Shown here in pieces: positions 7,954-18,999 of a stretch of DNA of 64,000 nucleotides. Each line of letters starts with the position of its first letter. Within the stretch, counting starts at the first letter, position 1. The position numbers and the translations under genes are program-made. The stretch is from contig JAJQHQ010000092.1 in assembly GCA_021199655.1 (NCBI GenBank), positions 1 through 64,000 of the forward strand, written 5' to 3'. The notes beneath the pieces are model-generated. The model worked only from the letters and a program-made list of their open reading frames with translations. It ran no database searches and was not told the DNA's origin. Source of the DNA: Lachnospiraceae bacterium (GTDB lineage Bacteria > Bacillota > Clostridia > Lachnospirales > Lachnospiraceae).

Positions 7954-8713
7954 TTCCACACCTCTCATTAATCTCTTTCATTCTTATTTCAGTTGCCATT
8001 ATGCAGTATAATAAATACATATCTGTCCAAAATTCTTTAATATTATTTTTATCATTTGCATTCACCGCTGTTACAACAGGAAAAGCGGCTGCGATTATAG
8101 ATGAATCCTTAGCATTATTCTTTTCAAATCCATTTACCCCTACCACCATTGGAAGTATAGATGGAATCAAAAAAGTATGCGTAATGCAAGTATTAACGAT
8201 CCATTCCATCTCGGATGAAGCATTTCGTTTTATATGATCTATATTTCTTATATAATCAAAAACTTCTTTTGCCACAAACTCATATACGTTTAAAGGAACC
8301 GTCGTTTCATCATTTTTCAAGGCCAAATTGACATTTGCGACAATAATACACACATGATTTACTAACTCAAATAATTCCTTCTCATCAAGATCTTCCTTAC
8401 GTTTTATGCGTTCGTTTTCCCCTCGTATAATTCTTCTGGTATGATTAATAAATTTCTGTATATCCTCATCTGGCTTCTTTGAGCCAAGAATCTTATTATG
8501 CCTCATTAATTCTTTCAGCTTATTGAAGAGAATCAAATTATTTTTGTTATCATGATTTTTTCCTTTGTTATTTTTGTTTACTCCACTATTTTCTTCCCTA
8601 AATGCTAAAATATCATTAACATTTTTCATGAAATCATCTTTTGTTACAAATTCAGAGTAAGCGTTAATATCTGATCCCTCAACTTTTGAAAAAATATACT
8701 TGCAGTATTCCAT
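7943..8713 (-). CDS. Unknown protein, upstream partner of the coiled-coil gene
   Basis: This 256-residue protein is not recognised. The ORF begins earlier, but the ATG at MEYCKYIF lies 6-7 bases after AGAGG and is preferred. The N-terminal half is charged and Asn/Lys-rich (KNNKGKNHDNKNN) and probably includes a flexible linker. The C-terminal half has hydrophobic stretches such as THTFLIPSILPMVVGV and SSIIAAAFPVVTAV that could touch a membrane. Its 3' end overlaps the next gene by 11 bp, implying coupled translation. Composition is strongly AT-rich. A two-component effector or toxin-antitoxin pair is possible, but nothing here proves it. Confidence 0.65.
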   Translation of the reverse strand: MEYCKYIFSKVEGSDINAYSEFVTKDDFMKNVNDILAFREENSGVNKNNKGKNHDNKNNLILFNKLKELMRHNKILGSKKPDEDIQKFINHTRRIIRGENERIKRKEDLDEKELFELVNHVCIIVANVNLALKNDETTVPLNVYEFVAKEVFDYIRNIDHIKRNASSEMEWIVNTCITHTFLIPSILPMVVGVNGFEKNNAKDSSIIAAAFPVVTAVNANDKNNIKEFWTDMYLLYCIMATEIRMKEINERCGNDW

Positions 8714-9208
8714 ATGTTTTCCTCTCATAAAAATTTTTTTCATGACATCAACAATACATAGTTTACAAGATATGATCTCACTTCTCTATCCTGCCAATTA
8801 TAAATAGCCCGAAAAATATCATTTCAGTTGTAATGAGATATTCAAAAACAATAAGGTGGATTCCCTCATATGTTCTTTCATCGTCAACTCTGCGCCTCCC
8901 CTCTCAAATAATCATAGAATAAACATCCCTGCTGCAAGCACTCAAGTACCCTACAATGCCTGCCCCAGTTACGAACGTGCTGAAATAGTCCCCCACCGAA
9001 CAAGTTCGAAATGAGTTTGATCCACGAAAGAATCAGGAAATAAACCTTATGTAGATTCAAATGTTTCGTTCTCCGATTATTCACCTACCGACTGTATTAT
9101 TCTGGAATAGAATTGATTCATTATAACATCTATAGTCACAATTTTCAATATCTATAAATGTAATTAATAAAATACAAATTTGCTATGATAAACAAAAAAG
9201 GAGTTTTT
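8714..9208. other. 495 bp without a convincing gene
   Basis: The ORF at 8884-9084 on the minus strand has no ribosome site and no recognisable product; it might be a remnant of a mobile gene but I could not place it. The right end is AT-rich and should hold the promoter of the XRE gene at 9209. Confidence 0.5.
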
Positions 9209-9538
9209 ATGGAAATAGCATCACTGATCACTTATTATCGCACAGAAAAAGGATTATCTGTCAATAAGCTTGCCAATATGGCCGGCATATCGCAGAGTTA
9301 CCTTCGGGATGTGGAACTGGGGAAAAAGGTTCCGACAATCACGACGCTTTCCTACATATGCGATGCACTGAACGTCTCTCTGGCAGAGTTTTTCTCTACA
9401 TATTGTCAGAAAGAATCCGGTATTGATTCTTTAATGCATGAAATCTACCGATTGAATCCCAAGCAGCGCAAACTCCTTGAAGACTTTCTTCATTCTTTGC
9501 TGTCTGACAAAACAAAAGAAGATATTTCCGACTGTTGA
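9209..9538 (+). CDS. XRE-family transcriptional regulator
   Basis: A 109-residue DNA-binding protein with one helix-turn-helix near residues 5-60: ITYYRTEKGLSVNKLANMAG followed by the recognition region ISQSYLRDVELGKKVPT. The pattern is typical of SinR/Xre repressors that dimerise through a short C-terminal helical region, here about residues 75-105. The ATG at 9209 follows AAAAAAGGAG; the ORF track starts 8 codons earlier. It is transcribed alone and its stop codon lies inside the terminator hairpin. The target is unknown; it may control the divergent AT-rich gene pair to its left. Confidence 0.85.
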   Translation: MEIASLITYYRTEKGLSVNKLANMAGISQSYLRDVELGKKVPTITTLSYICDALNVSLAEFFSTYCQKESGIDSLMHEIYRLNPKQRKLLEDFLHSLLSDKTKEDISDC

Positions 9539-9557
9539 ATCATCGGAAATATCTTCT
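9517..9557 (+). terminator. Terminator overlapping the XRE gene end
   Basis: AGAAGATATTTCCGA pairs perfectly with TCGGAAATATCTTCT, followed by a T-rich stretch. The left arm is inside the last codons of the gene. Confidence 0.8.
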
Positions 9558-9594
9558 TTGCTTTTCTGACATGCATCAGGTACTTTCGAGAGCA

Positions 9595-9768
9595 TCATTT
9601 GCGATTCAGGTATTTCTCCAGCTCTTCTTTTTTTACCCGCCACATCCCCTTTACCTTAACTGCATCAATCTCTCCGTCCCTAATAATATCAATCATCGAA
9701 CATCTGCCGATCTGCAGGGCCTCCTGGCATTGCGATACGGTCAATACATCCGGTAAATTTTCAAACAT
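9595..9768 (-). CDS. Excisionase-type helix-turn-helix protein
   Basis: A 57-residue protein with the compact winged-helix pattern of excisionase/DNA-binding domain proteins: VLTVSQCQEALQIG, then SMIDIIRDGEI, then a wing VKGMWRVKKEELEKYL. The ATG at 9768 follows AAGGAGCGG; the ORF track extends 28 codons upstream without a better site. Proteins of this kind act as excisionases of mobile elements or as small regulators. No integrase is adjacent, so it may be a leftover of an element or a stand-alone regulator. Confidence 0.75.
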   Translation of the reverse strand: MFENLPDVLTVSQCQEALQIGRCSMIDIIRDGEIDAVKVKGMWRVKKEELEKYLNRK

Positions 9769-10196
9769 AACTATCCGCTCCTTTTCTGATCTGTTCGCAG
9801 TCAGCTTTTCAGCCAGACTTTCAACAACCGTCCCGATATTATGTCCGGACACCGTTTACAATAATGTATACCCAAAAGCATGAACACACATAAATATGTC
9901 TATCCTGCGCTATACTTCTCTATCTGTCTCTGTGTATGTCTATATTGTATCTATACAGACATTTTCCCTGCCTTTGTCCGGTTGTTATTTTCTGCCGCCT
10001 GTAAATGAATGGCTGAGAGAATATTCGACGCAATTACCACTGTGAAAAAATAGTTTTTATCTCTAATTTGCAAAAAATAAAATCATCCAAATCGGCCTGC
10101 ATCATAACAATCACTCTGGTATACAGTTTACTTTTCTCCCGTATACCAGAGTAATCTGCTTACAGAAAATACAAAAGGGTCATCTGTCAATAGCTG
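9769..10196. other. 428 bp intergenic with a 12-bp perfect inverted repeat
   Basis: No gene is visible. ACTCTGGTATAC (10113-10124) and GTATACCAGAGT (10141-10152) form a perfect inverted repeat with a 16-nt loop, without a U-run on either side. The left part is rich in TATCT/TGTCT runs and may carry the promoter of the excisionase-like gene. Confidence 0.6.
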
Positions 10197-10484
10197 CTAT
10201 TTTCTTTGAGAATGAATCTGTAATACTTCTACAGCCTCCCGCATGAACAGCATTCCAAGCGCCAGTCCGTATTCAAAGAATTCCTTATTCTGCATACCCT
10301 GCGCATCTGAGAGAAGGTCGCAGATCTTATCTATTTCGCCAAACTGCTCACCCGATAACTCTTTTTCCAGTTTTTCCATCAGCCTGTCAGACTCCTTTAC
10401 AACCTTCCGATATTCCGGATCTTTTGAAACGACCTGTTCTGATGGATATAGTTCCCCGTCATACAATGCATCCAATGCCTTCAT
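10197..10484 (-). CDS. Small helical protein, DUF6809-like
   Basis: This 95-residue protein looks like the DUF6809 family of Clostridia, small helical proteins of unknown function, often found near mobile elements. It begins MKALDALYDGELYPSEQ and continues with charged amphipathic helices, ending with a segment EYGLALGMLFMREAVEVLQ. No metal or catalytic motif is seen. The ATG follows GGAGG at 7-8 bases. The family assignment is from memory of the N-terminal pattern and is moderately secure. Confidence 0.65.
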   Translation of the reverse strand: MKALDALYDGELYPSEQVVSKDPEYRKVVKESDRLMEKLEKELSGEQFGEIDKICDLLSDAQGMQNKEFFEYGLALGMLFMREAVEVLQIHSQRK

Positions 10485-10848
10485 TATGTATTCCTCCTTA
10501 CGCGATTCTTTTTCTGTTGAACTCCCTGTATTGCTTCTTAAGCAATAACCCTTTTATCTTTTCCAGACAGATAATATGCTTTTATTTTTTCCGTAAGTAC
10601 GTATACACAAATGAAATTCATCTAAACAAATTCCGCGTGGCATACTAAACTTTTCGTATTTCGAAATCCAGTTTGTAAAATTGCACAATTTTCGAATATC
10701 ATTTTTGTTCAAAACAGAGAATTATACATTGACCTATGAATTTACCTATCGCATAGTTAAATTACTCCTTTTTCAGTAAAAAACAGGAAACTCAATGAAA
10801 CCAAAACCCGTGCGATTCTAAAGTAGTTATATTAAATATGACATTCAA

Positions 10849-10872
10849 AAAAGCCCGCAAATCCGGGCTTTT
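10849..10872. terminator. Hairpin with A and T runs
   Basis: AAAAGCCCG and CGGGCTTTT enclose a 6-nt loop. It lies downstream of tRNA-Gln, after its own terminator. The surrounding 10485-10890 interval shows no gene. Confidence 0.65.
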
Positions 10873-10891
10873 CGCGACCTTTTCAGGCAAA

Positions 10892-10918
10892 GAAAAAAGC
10901 ACTTCCTGCGAAGTGCTT
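10892..10918 (-). terminator. Terminator of tRNA-Gln
   Basis: Read leftwards, AAGCACTTC-GCAG-GAAGTGCTT is followed by TTTTTC, only 6 bp after the tRNA 3' end. Confidence 0.85.
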
Positions 10919-10923
10919 CCAAG

Positions 10924-10995
10924 CAGGGCTACCAGGATTCGAACCTGGAAATGACGGAGTCAGAGTCCGTTGCCTTACCATTTGGCGATAGCCCT
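10924..10995 (-). tRNA. tRNA-Gln (anticodon CUG)
   Basis: The 72-nt sequence folds as a tRNA: acceptor AGGGCTA/TAGCCCT, anticodon stem ACGGA/TCCGT with loop CTCTGAC (anticodon CTG), and T arm CCAGG-TTCGAAT-CCTGG. Discriminator G; the CCA end is not encoded. A good promoter and a terminator flank it. Confidence 0.95.
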
Positions 10996-11065
10996 ATATT
11001 CTGCTGAAAAAATAACTTCTGTATCTACAGCCTGTCAAAACCGCTGTCCTCAACAGACGTTTGCT

Positions 11066-11094
11066 ATTATATCGTAAGTCTTTTTGAAATGCAA
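11066..11094 (-). promoter_or_regulatory. Promoter of tRNA-Gln
   Basis: Read leftwards, TTGCAT and TATAAT are separated by 17 bp and lie about 70 bp before the tRNA. Confidence 0.75.
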
Positions 11095-11233
11095 GCCCTT
11101 TTTTTAATTATTTTCATTTTTCTCTTTTCTTTTGGAAAAAATGTGGTATAGTCAAAAAAAACTTAACTGCCCAACATCGTCACGGTTACAGACTGACAAT
11201 GTTTGGGCTTACACAAACAAAGGAGCATTTATC

Positions 11234-12700
11234 ATGAGTACACTGAATCTGACACTTCTGACTGACCTGTATGAACTGACGATGATGCAGGGCTATTTCG
11301 AGTCCGGTTCCAATGAAACTGTCATCTTCGACGCTTTTTATCGAAACAATCCCTGCGGCAACGGCTACGCAATCGCAGCCGGGCTTGATCAGGTCATTGA
11401 TTATATCCGGAATCTGCACTTTTCCCCAGAGGATATTGACTATCTGCGGGGACTCGGCATTTTCCACGAGCCGTTTCTGGATTATCTCAAAGACTTCCAC
11501 TTTGAAGGCGACATCTACGCGATTCCGGAAGGATCCGTCATGTTCCCGCACGAACCGATGCTGAAGGTCATCGCGCCGATCATGCAGGCGCAGCTGGTGG
11601 AGACCGCGGTGCTGACCATTTTGAATCATCAGAGCCTGATCGCGACCAAGTCCGCGCGTGTGGTGCAGGCAGCGCGCGGCGACGGCATCATGGAGTTTGG
11701 CCTTCGAAGAGCACAGGGACCCGATGCGGGTGTGTACGGTGCTCGGGCCGCAATGATCGCAGGCTGCGTCGGCACTTCGAATGTGCTTGCCGGGCAGATG
11801 TTTGACGTGCCGGTCAAGGGTACGCACGCACACAGCTGGATCATGAGCTTCCCGGATGAATATACGGCATTTAAAAAATACTCTGAGTTGTATCCGGATG
11901 CCTGCCTGCTTTTAGTTGACACCTACGATACCCTCCGTTCGGGTGTGCCGAACGCCATCCGCGTATTCCGAGAAATGCGTGAGGCGGGTATGGAACTGAA
12001 GGGGTACGGCATCCGTCTGGACAGCGGTGATCTTGCCTATATGTCCAAGAAAGCGCGCGCGATGCTGGATGAGGCAGGATTTACGGACGCAATTATTTCC
12101 GCTTCCAGCGATCTTGACGAATACCTGATCGACAGCTTAAAGACACAGGGCGCGGCGATCACCTCCTGGGGTGTAGGTACCAACATGATCACCTCAAAGG
12201 ACTGCCCCGCGTTCGGCGGTGTCTACAAGCTGGCGGCTGTGTTTGATGAAAACAGTGGTGAATTCATCCCGAAGATCAAGCTTTCAGAAAATACGGATAA
12301 GATCACCAATCCGGGCAACAAAAAGATTCTGCGCATTTATGATAAGGCGACCGGCAAGATTCGCGCCGATCTGATCTGTCTGGTCGATGAGGAATACAAT
12401 CCGGAACAGGATCTGCTCATCTTTGACCCGATCGAGACCTGGAAAAAGACAAAAATCAAGGCCGACACCTATGAAATCCGTGAACTGCTTGTACCGGTCT
12501 TCCTGAAAGGAGAATGTGTCTATACCTCTCCGGCTGTCATGGATATCCGGGATTATTGTGAGCAGGAAAAGAATACCCTCTGGCCGGAAACACGGCGTCT
12601 GACGAATCCGCATGACGTCTATGTCGACCTCTCTGACAAGCTTTATGAGATTAAGAGAGGACTGCTGAATCAGATGGGAAAAGCGGCGCTGCAGAATTAA
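11234..12700 (+). CDS. pncB: Nicotinate phosphoribosyltransferase
   Basis: The 488-residue enzyme joins nicotinate with phosphoribosyl pyrophosphate to give nicotinate mononucleotide in NAD salvage, in the cytoplasm. The family start LLTDLYELTMMQGYF is present, as are GLRRAQGPDAG and GTHAHSWIMSF (the phosphoribosyl-binding and active-site histidine region) and the YGIRLDSGDLAYMSKKAR motif. Length suits the bacterial/longer form. The ATG follows AAAGGAGCATTTATC; the ORF track begins 34 codons earlier in the leader. The leader contains an imperfect inverted repeat, GCCCAACAT ... ATGTTTGGGC (11169-11208), of unknown purpose. Monocistronic, ended by the strong hairpin at 12731. Confidence 0.95.
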   Translation: MSTLNLTLLTDLYELTMMQGYFESGSNETVIFDAFYRNNPCGNGYAIAAGLDQVIDYIRNLHFSPEDIDYLRGLGIFHEPFLDYLKDFHFEGDIYAIPEGSVMFPHEPMLKVIAPIMQAQLVETAVLTILNHQSLIATKSARVVQAARGDGIMEFGLRRAQGPDAGVYGARAAMIAGCVGTSNVLAGQMFDVPVKGTHAHSWIMSFPDEYTAFKKYSELYPDACLLLVDTYDTLRSGVPNAIRVFREMREAGMELKGYGIRLDSGDLAYMSKKARAMLDEAGFTDAIISASSDLDEYLIDSLKTQGAAITSWGVGTNMITSKDCPAFGGVYKLAAVFDENSGEFIPKIKLSENTDKITNPGNKKILRIYDKATGKIRADLICLVDEEYNPEQDLLIFDPIETWKKTKIKADTYEIRELLVPVFLKGECVYTSPAVMDIRDYCEQEKNTLWPETRRLTNPHDVYVDLSDKLYEIKRGLLNQMGKAALQN

Positions 12701-12730
12701 ATACAGAATTAAATACAGAATAAACTGCAT

Positions 12731-12760
12731 GGCCGGCGCATATAAGCGCCGGCCCTTTTC
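12731..12760 (+). terminator. Terminator of pncB
   Basis: GGCCGGCGC and GCGCCGGCC enclose a 6-nt loop and are followed by CTTTTCT. Confidence 0.85.
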
Positions 12761-12834
12761 TGCTTTATAGGAAACTTCGATCCTATAAAGCAAAATCGTT
12801 CCGCGAGAATGCGCTAAGGCGCATTCTTTTTTTA
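12761..12834. repeat. Double hairpin between pncB and the GH53 gene
   Basis: TGCTTTATAGGA (12761-12772) and TCCTATAAAGCA (12781-12792) are perfect 12-bp arms around AACTTCGA. A second hairpin AGAATGCGC-TAAG-GCGCATTCT (12806-12827) ends in seven T and can terminate rightward transcription. The first hairpin resembles an interspersed element I associate with Lachnospiraceae genomes; the leftward GH53 transcript would also run into it. Confidence 0.7.
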
Positions 12835-12835
12835 A

Positions 12836-15334
<2,499 letters not shown>

Positions 15335-15511
15335 ATGAAGGCAACAGGAATTGTAAGAAGAATCGATGATCTCGGCCGCGTCGTCATACCAAAGGAAATC
15401 CGGCGCACCCTGCGCATACGGGAAAGCGACCCATTACATAAAACATTGACACCGTTTGAAAAGTATTGTTTTGCCATGCAGCAGTTCTATGAGCGGTGTA
15501 TCGGCAAGTAA
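15335..15511 (+). pseudogene. spoVT: spoVT 5' part, interrupted; ORF continues into the element
   Basis: The first 98 nt encode the AbrB-like DNA-binding domain of SpoVT (MKATGIVRRIDDLGRVVIPK and onward to RIRESDP), the stage V sporulation regulator active in the forespore. At GCGACCC the spoVT sequence stops and 25 element-encoded residues (LHKTLTPFEKYCFAMQQFYE and onward) plus a stop follow, giving a 58-residue product with a DNA-binding domain but no GAF domain. The rest of spoVT lies at 31448-31898. The missing part joins exactly in frame, so the gene is probably restorable rather than dead. The tail encoded here is also the predicted native C-terminus of the element's recombinase in the circular form. 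Confidence 0.92.
15426..15432 (+). other. attL core GCGACCC
   Basis: The 7-bp GCGACCC is shared with 31441-31447 and marks the crossover. Left of it is spoVT, right of it is element DNA. Confidence 0.85.
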
Positions 15512-15653
15512 GTAAGAGCCATGAACGGCAAAAGCGTTATAAATGGGCGATACATACCATTAAACAAGATAATTTCTCTCTATCTGAATGCGATAATACC
15601 ATATTATTTCGGATAGCAAAACCAAAACTAAATAGGAACAGCAGACCAAAGGT

Positions 15654-15698
15654 CATGCCGGATATTTCCTTTAGAGAAATGTCTGGCATGGCTTTTTT
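15654..15698 (+). terminator. Terminator at the left end of the element
   Basis: CATGCCGGATATTTC pairs with GAAATGTCTGGCATG, then TTTTTT. In the integrated state it ends transcripts from the spoVT promoter; in the circular form it would follow the recombinase gene. Confidence 0.85.
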
Positions 15699-15724
15699 GT
15701 TGTAATTTAAGGAGGAACGCCCAA

Positions 15725-18088
15725 ATGTTAGAACAAAACTCTTTTACTTTATACTTCAATGACGGTTGCCAAAATATGAATAACACGCTTTATCCTCATA
15801 AAATTGTCGTTCAATCAAAACAAGACCTTTTGTCTGTCGTAGCACATGACCATGTAGCCGCTCAATTTGAACATAACCGCAGGAAGATAGACAATTTTAT
15901 TCAATCCGACTGTGTTATGATGGATATTGATAATACACACAGCGATAATCCAGAAGACTGGATTTCGCCTAAAGACATTCAAAATCAATTTCCTGATGTA
16001 CCGTTTTATGTATCATTTTCCAGAAATAATATGAAAGAGAAAAACGGAAAGGCACCACGACCGAAGTTTCATGTATACTTCAAAATCAGAATATGCCTGG
16101 ATAGTGGAAAATATGCAGACTTCAAACGAATTTTATGTGATTATTTTCCGTATTTCGACAAAAATGCTACCGATGCGGCTCGCTTTTTCTATGGTGTGGA
16201 AACTCCGCTTGTTGCGTATTATGATGGAGATACGCTTTTATCAGACTTCATGCAAAATGTTTATGCAGAAAATCAGCAAGCAGAACTTGCTGATTGTTCC
16301 GAAAAAGAAGAAAGTACGATACCAGAGGGGACACGGAACTCCACATTGTTTAAAAAAGCTATTCGCTTTTTGACACGATGGGGAAATGATGATGAAAAAG
16401 CATATCAGTCTTATCAGACTGAATCAAAGAAATGTTCCCCGCCCTTAGATGAAAAAGAACTTATTTCTATCTGGAAAAGCGCACAGAAATGCTATATAGA
16501 AAATATCAAAAATTTGCCCGATTATGTTCCACCACAACGATTTAACAAGCCACAGTCCTTAAAATCTCTTAAACCATCAGATTATACGGATATAGGTCAG
16601 ACAAAAGTCTTTTGTCATGAATATGGGAAGATACTTCGTTATTCCAGAATAACAGGATTTATAGTTTTTGATAAAAAGAAATGGGTGGAAGATGAACTTC
16701 GGGCGCAGAAAATGGCACAGGATTTAACGGATCGTCAACTAACAGCCGCCTGTGCAGAATTAAGAAAAGCTAATGAAAATGAAAATACAGCCGCATTATC
16801 CAAAGATGAACGGTCAAAGAAAGCAAGCACTACAGATGCACAAAACGCAAAGAAATATCGAAGTTACGTCTTAGGAAGACGAGATTCACGGCGCATTACA
16901 GCCACTTTGAGGGAGGCACAGCCAATGCTTGAACTGAATCCAGAACAGTTAGACAAAGACCCATTCCTGTTAAATACGCCAGATGGAACGATTGATTTGC
17001 GAACAGGAGAACTACACCCACATAATCCAAGTGATTGCTGTACCAAAATTACACGGGTCAGTATCTCGGATAACGGTATGGACTTGTTTCAAGCCTTTCT
17101 GGAAACAATAACGTGCAGTAATAAAGAACTGGAAAATTATTTACAGTATATTTCTGGTATGTGTCTTCTTGGAAAAGTATATTGTGAAAATCTGATAATC
17201 GCATATGGAACAGGAAAGAATGGGAAAAGTACGTTCTTTAATCTTCTCTCTAAAGTTATGGGGAGTTATGCCGGCTATCTGTCATCCGAAGTCTTAATTT
17301 CAGATGGGTGGCGTTCAAAGAATAAAAGTCCTGAATATGCGGAATTAAGGGGGAAGCGCATTGTAGTTGTTTCAGAATTAGATGAAGATAGAAATCTGGA
17401 TACGGCACTTGTGAAAAAGATATGCTCAACAGACCAGATTCAGGCTGAAAAGAAGTATAAAGACCCGTTTTCTTTTGAACCATCTCATACAACCATATTA
17501 TGCACAAATCATTTACCCCGTGTAAAAACCAGAGATAACGGAACATGGCGAAGATTGAAAGTTGTGCCTTTTCATGCGGTGATTGAAGATGAATCGGAAG
17601 TCAGGAATTACACGGATTACCTGCTTGAACACGCAGGCGGAGCTGTCCTGAAATGGATGGTCGAGGGAGCATTGAAATTTATACAGGCAGATTATAAACT
17701 GGAAGAACCGCAAGTTGTCCGTGAAGCAATCTTTGAATATCAAAGCGATAATGACTGGCTAACAAATTTTATCTCTGAATGCTGTGAAAAAGGGCAAGAA
17801 CTGGCTGAAAAGTCGGGAGACTTATACACCCGTTATCGGGAATTTCAAAAAAGTATCGGAGAATCAGCAGTAACATCATCTTCTTTTAAAAACGCAGTAG
17901 AAGAAGCAGGATTTAAGACGAAAAAAACAAATAAAGGCAGAGTTGTATATGGATTGAAACTTAAAGCCAACGGTTCAGAATTACCAGAATATGAGTATAA
18001 CGCTCCGCTGTTCAGACCGCTATCTCATAAAGTGACAGACAGTGACAGTGATACAGAAAACTTTACAGAGGATTTTGTTAAATTCTAA
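15725..18088 (+). CDS. Phage/plasmid-type primase-helicase (D5/P4 family)
   Basis: A 787-residue replication protein. The N-terminal third resembles an archaeo-eukaryotic primase (DCVMMDIDNTHSDNPEDW with the acidic metal-site pattern, then FYVSFSRNNMKEKNGK and KFHVYFKI). The C-terminal half is a superfamily 3 helicase of the D5/P4 type: Walker A YGTGKNGKSTFFNLL, Walker B-like RIVVVSELDEDRNL and sensor ILCTNHLPRVKTRDNGTWRR. It should start and unwind DNA for copying of the excised element. The start follows AAGGAGGAACGCCCAA. It is the first gene of the element and shares no operon with the genes to the right. Confidence 0.9.
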   Translation: MLEQNSFTLYFNDGCQNMNNTLYPHKIVVQSKQDLLSVVAHDHVAAQFEHNRRKIDNFIQSDCVMMDIDNTHSDNPEDWISPKDIQNQFPDVPFYVSFSRNNMKEKNGKAPRPKFHVYFKIRICLDSGKYADFKRILCDYFPYFDKNATDAARFFYGVETPLVAYYDGDTLLSDFMQNVYAENQQAELADCSEKEESTIPEGTRNSTLFKKAIRFLTRWGNDDEKAYQSYQTESKKCSPPLDEKELISIWKSAQKCYIENIKNLPDYVPPQRFNKPQSLKSLKPSDYTDIGQTKVFCHEYGKILRYSRITGFIVFDKKKWVEDELRAQKMAQDLTDRQLTAACAELRKANENENTAALSKDERSKKASTTDAQNAKKYRSYVLGRRDSRRITATLREAQPMLELNPEQLDKDPFLLNTPDGTIDLRTGELHPHNPSDCCTKITRVSISDNGMDLFQAFLETITCSNKELENYLQYISGMCLLGKVYCENLIIAYGTGKNGKSTFFNLLSKVMGSYAGYLSSEVLISDGWRSKNKSPEYAELRGKRIVVVSELDEDRNLDTALVKKICSTDQIQAEKKYKDPFSFEPSHTTILCTNHLPRVKTRDNGTWRRLKVVPFHAVIEDESEVRNYTDYLLEHAGGAVLKWMVEGALKFIQADYKLEEPQVVREAIFEYQSDNDWLTNFISECCEKGQELAEKSGDLYTRYREFQKSIGESAVTSSSFKNAVEEAGFKTKKTNKGRVVYGLKLKANGSELPEYEYNAPLFRPLSHKVTDSDSDTENFTEDFVKF

Positions 18089-18147
18089 TATGGAAAAGTT
18101 TGTCAGATAACCGTCACTGGGTGTCACTCCCCTACACATGAACATAG

Positions 18148-18190
18148 AAAAAGCCATTGACTGACGAAAAACTGTCTATCAATGGCTTTT
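18148..18190. terminator. Bidirectional terminator between convergent primase and repressor genes
   Basis: AAAAAGCCATTGA pairs with TCAATGGCTTTTA. It separates the rightward primase gene from the leftward XRE gene. The remaining bases of the 18089-18492 gap show no gene. Confidence 0.75.
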
Positions 18191-18492
18191 ATACATAGTG
18201 AGAGTGGGAAATTCCGATGATTTTTTTTGCCCACTACATAATACCCTCCTGTTTTACGGTTCTCATACAAATCCTTTCTACAAGGCGCTCTCCCTGTTTT
18301 AAGCAAGTTCTCTTTATATTGGATAAATTTATCCACACGGGAAACAACTTTTCATCTCGGTTAGATGCACCTTGTTATGCATGGTGTTCTAAATGTTTCA
18401 GGACACAAAACAAAAACACAGGCAAACATTTTTTTCCTGTACATATATATACAAGGTATTTTTGGAAAATTATTTAAAATTCGGAAAATCAA

Positions 18493-18837
18493 CTACGATG
18501 ATTTTCGCCTGCTTTCTTGCTCTTTATTATTGACACGAACAAAAACTTTGCATTGCTCAAGGCAAATATCCCTCTGTTCTGCTGTCAGGGAGCGGAATAT
18601 ACGAAGAAGTTCATTTTCCTGATGGCTTTTTATCTGATCGGGAGTGTAATCCAACAAATAGTCTATTGAAACGTTGAAATAAGCAGCCAGAGATTTTAGC
18701 GTGTTGAAGTCGGGTTCTCTCGCATCCTGCACATAACTTCCAAGAGTAGATGGAGCAATATTTAACTGACGAGCCAATTCTTTTTGCGTAATGTCTCGTT
18801 CTTCAATCAATGTGCGCAGATTCTTTCCGAAACTCAT
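18493..18837 (-). CDS. XRE-family repressor of the element
   Basis: A 114-residue Cro/CI-type regulator. The helix-turn-helix spans about residues 5-60: LRTLIEERDITQKELARQLN and IAPSTLGSYVQDAREPDFNTL, followed by FNVSIDYLLDYTPD, a common XRE boundary. The rest is a short dimerisation tail. The start follows GAGAGGAGGCTGTTAC. It is divergent from the 19000-27791 gene series, whose promoter lies in the 160-bp gap, so it is the likely master repressor of that operon. Confidence 0.88.
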   Translation of the reverse strand: MSFGKNLRTLIEERDITQKELARQLNIAPSTLGSYVQDAREPDFNTLKSLAAYFNVSIDYLLDYTPDQIKSHQENELLRIFRSLTAEQRDICLEQCKVFVRVNNKEQESRRKSS

Positions 18838-18916
18838 GTAACAGCCTCCTCTCTAACATTTTTCCCATATCATAACTGAAAATGCCCCTAAATTTTTAAA
18901 TGAGACGCAAATCGCG

Positions 18917-18945
18917 TTGACGGTACACAAAAAGAGTTGTAAAAT
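18917..18945 (+). promoter_or_regulatory. Promoter of the 19.0-27.8 kb operon
   Basis: TTGACG and TAAAAT are separated by 17 bp, 55 bp before the glycosylase-like start codon and next to the divergent repressor. Confidence 0.7.
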
Positions 18946-18999
18946 GGCATTAAGTGTGATGTCCATACGTTCATACGAAAAAGGAAGGAGCAGGTACAA

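Noticed and set aside
8884-9084. 66-residue minus-strand ORF that could be a transposase remnant
   Set aside because: No ribosome site and no motif I can name; reported only as part of the gap.
11169-11208. Possible NAD-sensing riboswitch before pncB
   Set aside because: Only one imperfect inverted repeat is present, not a fold of the known NAD riboswitch classes.
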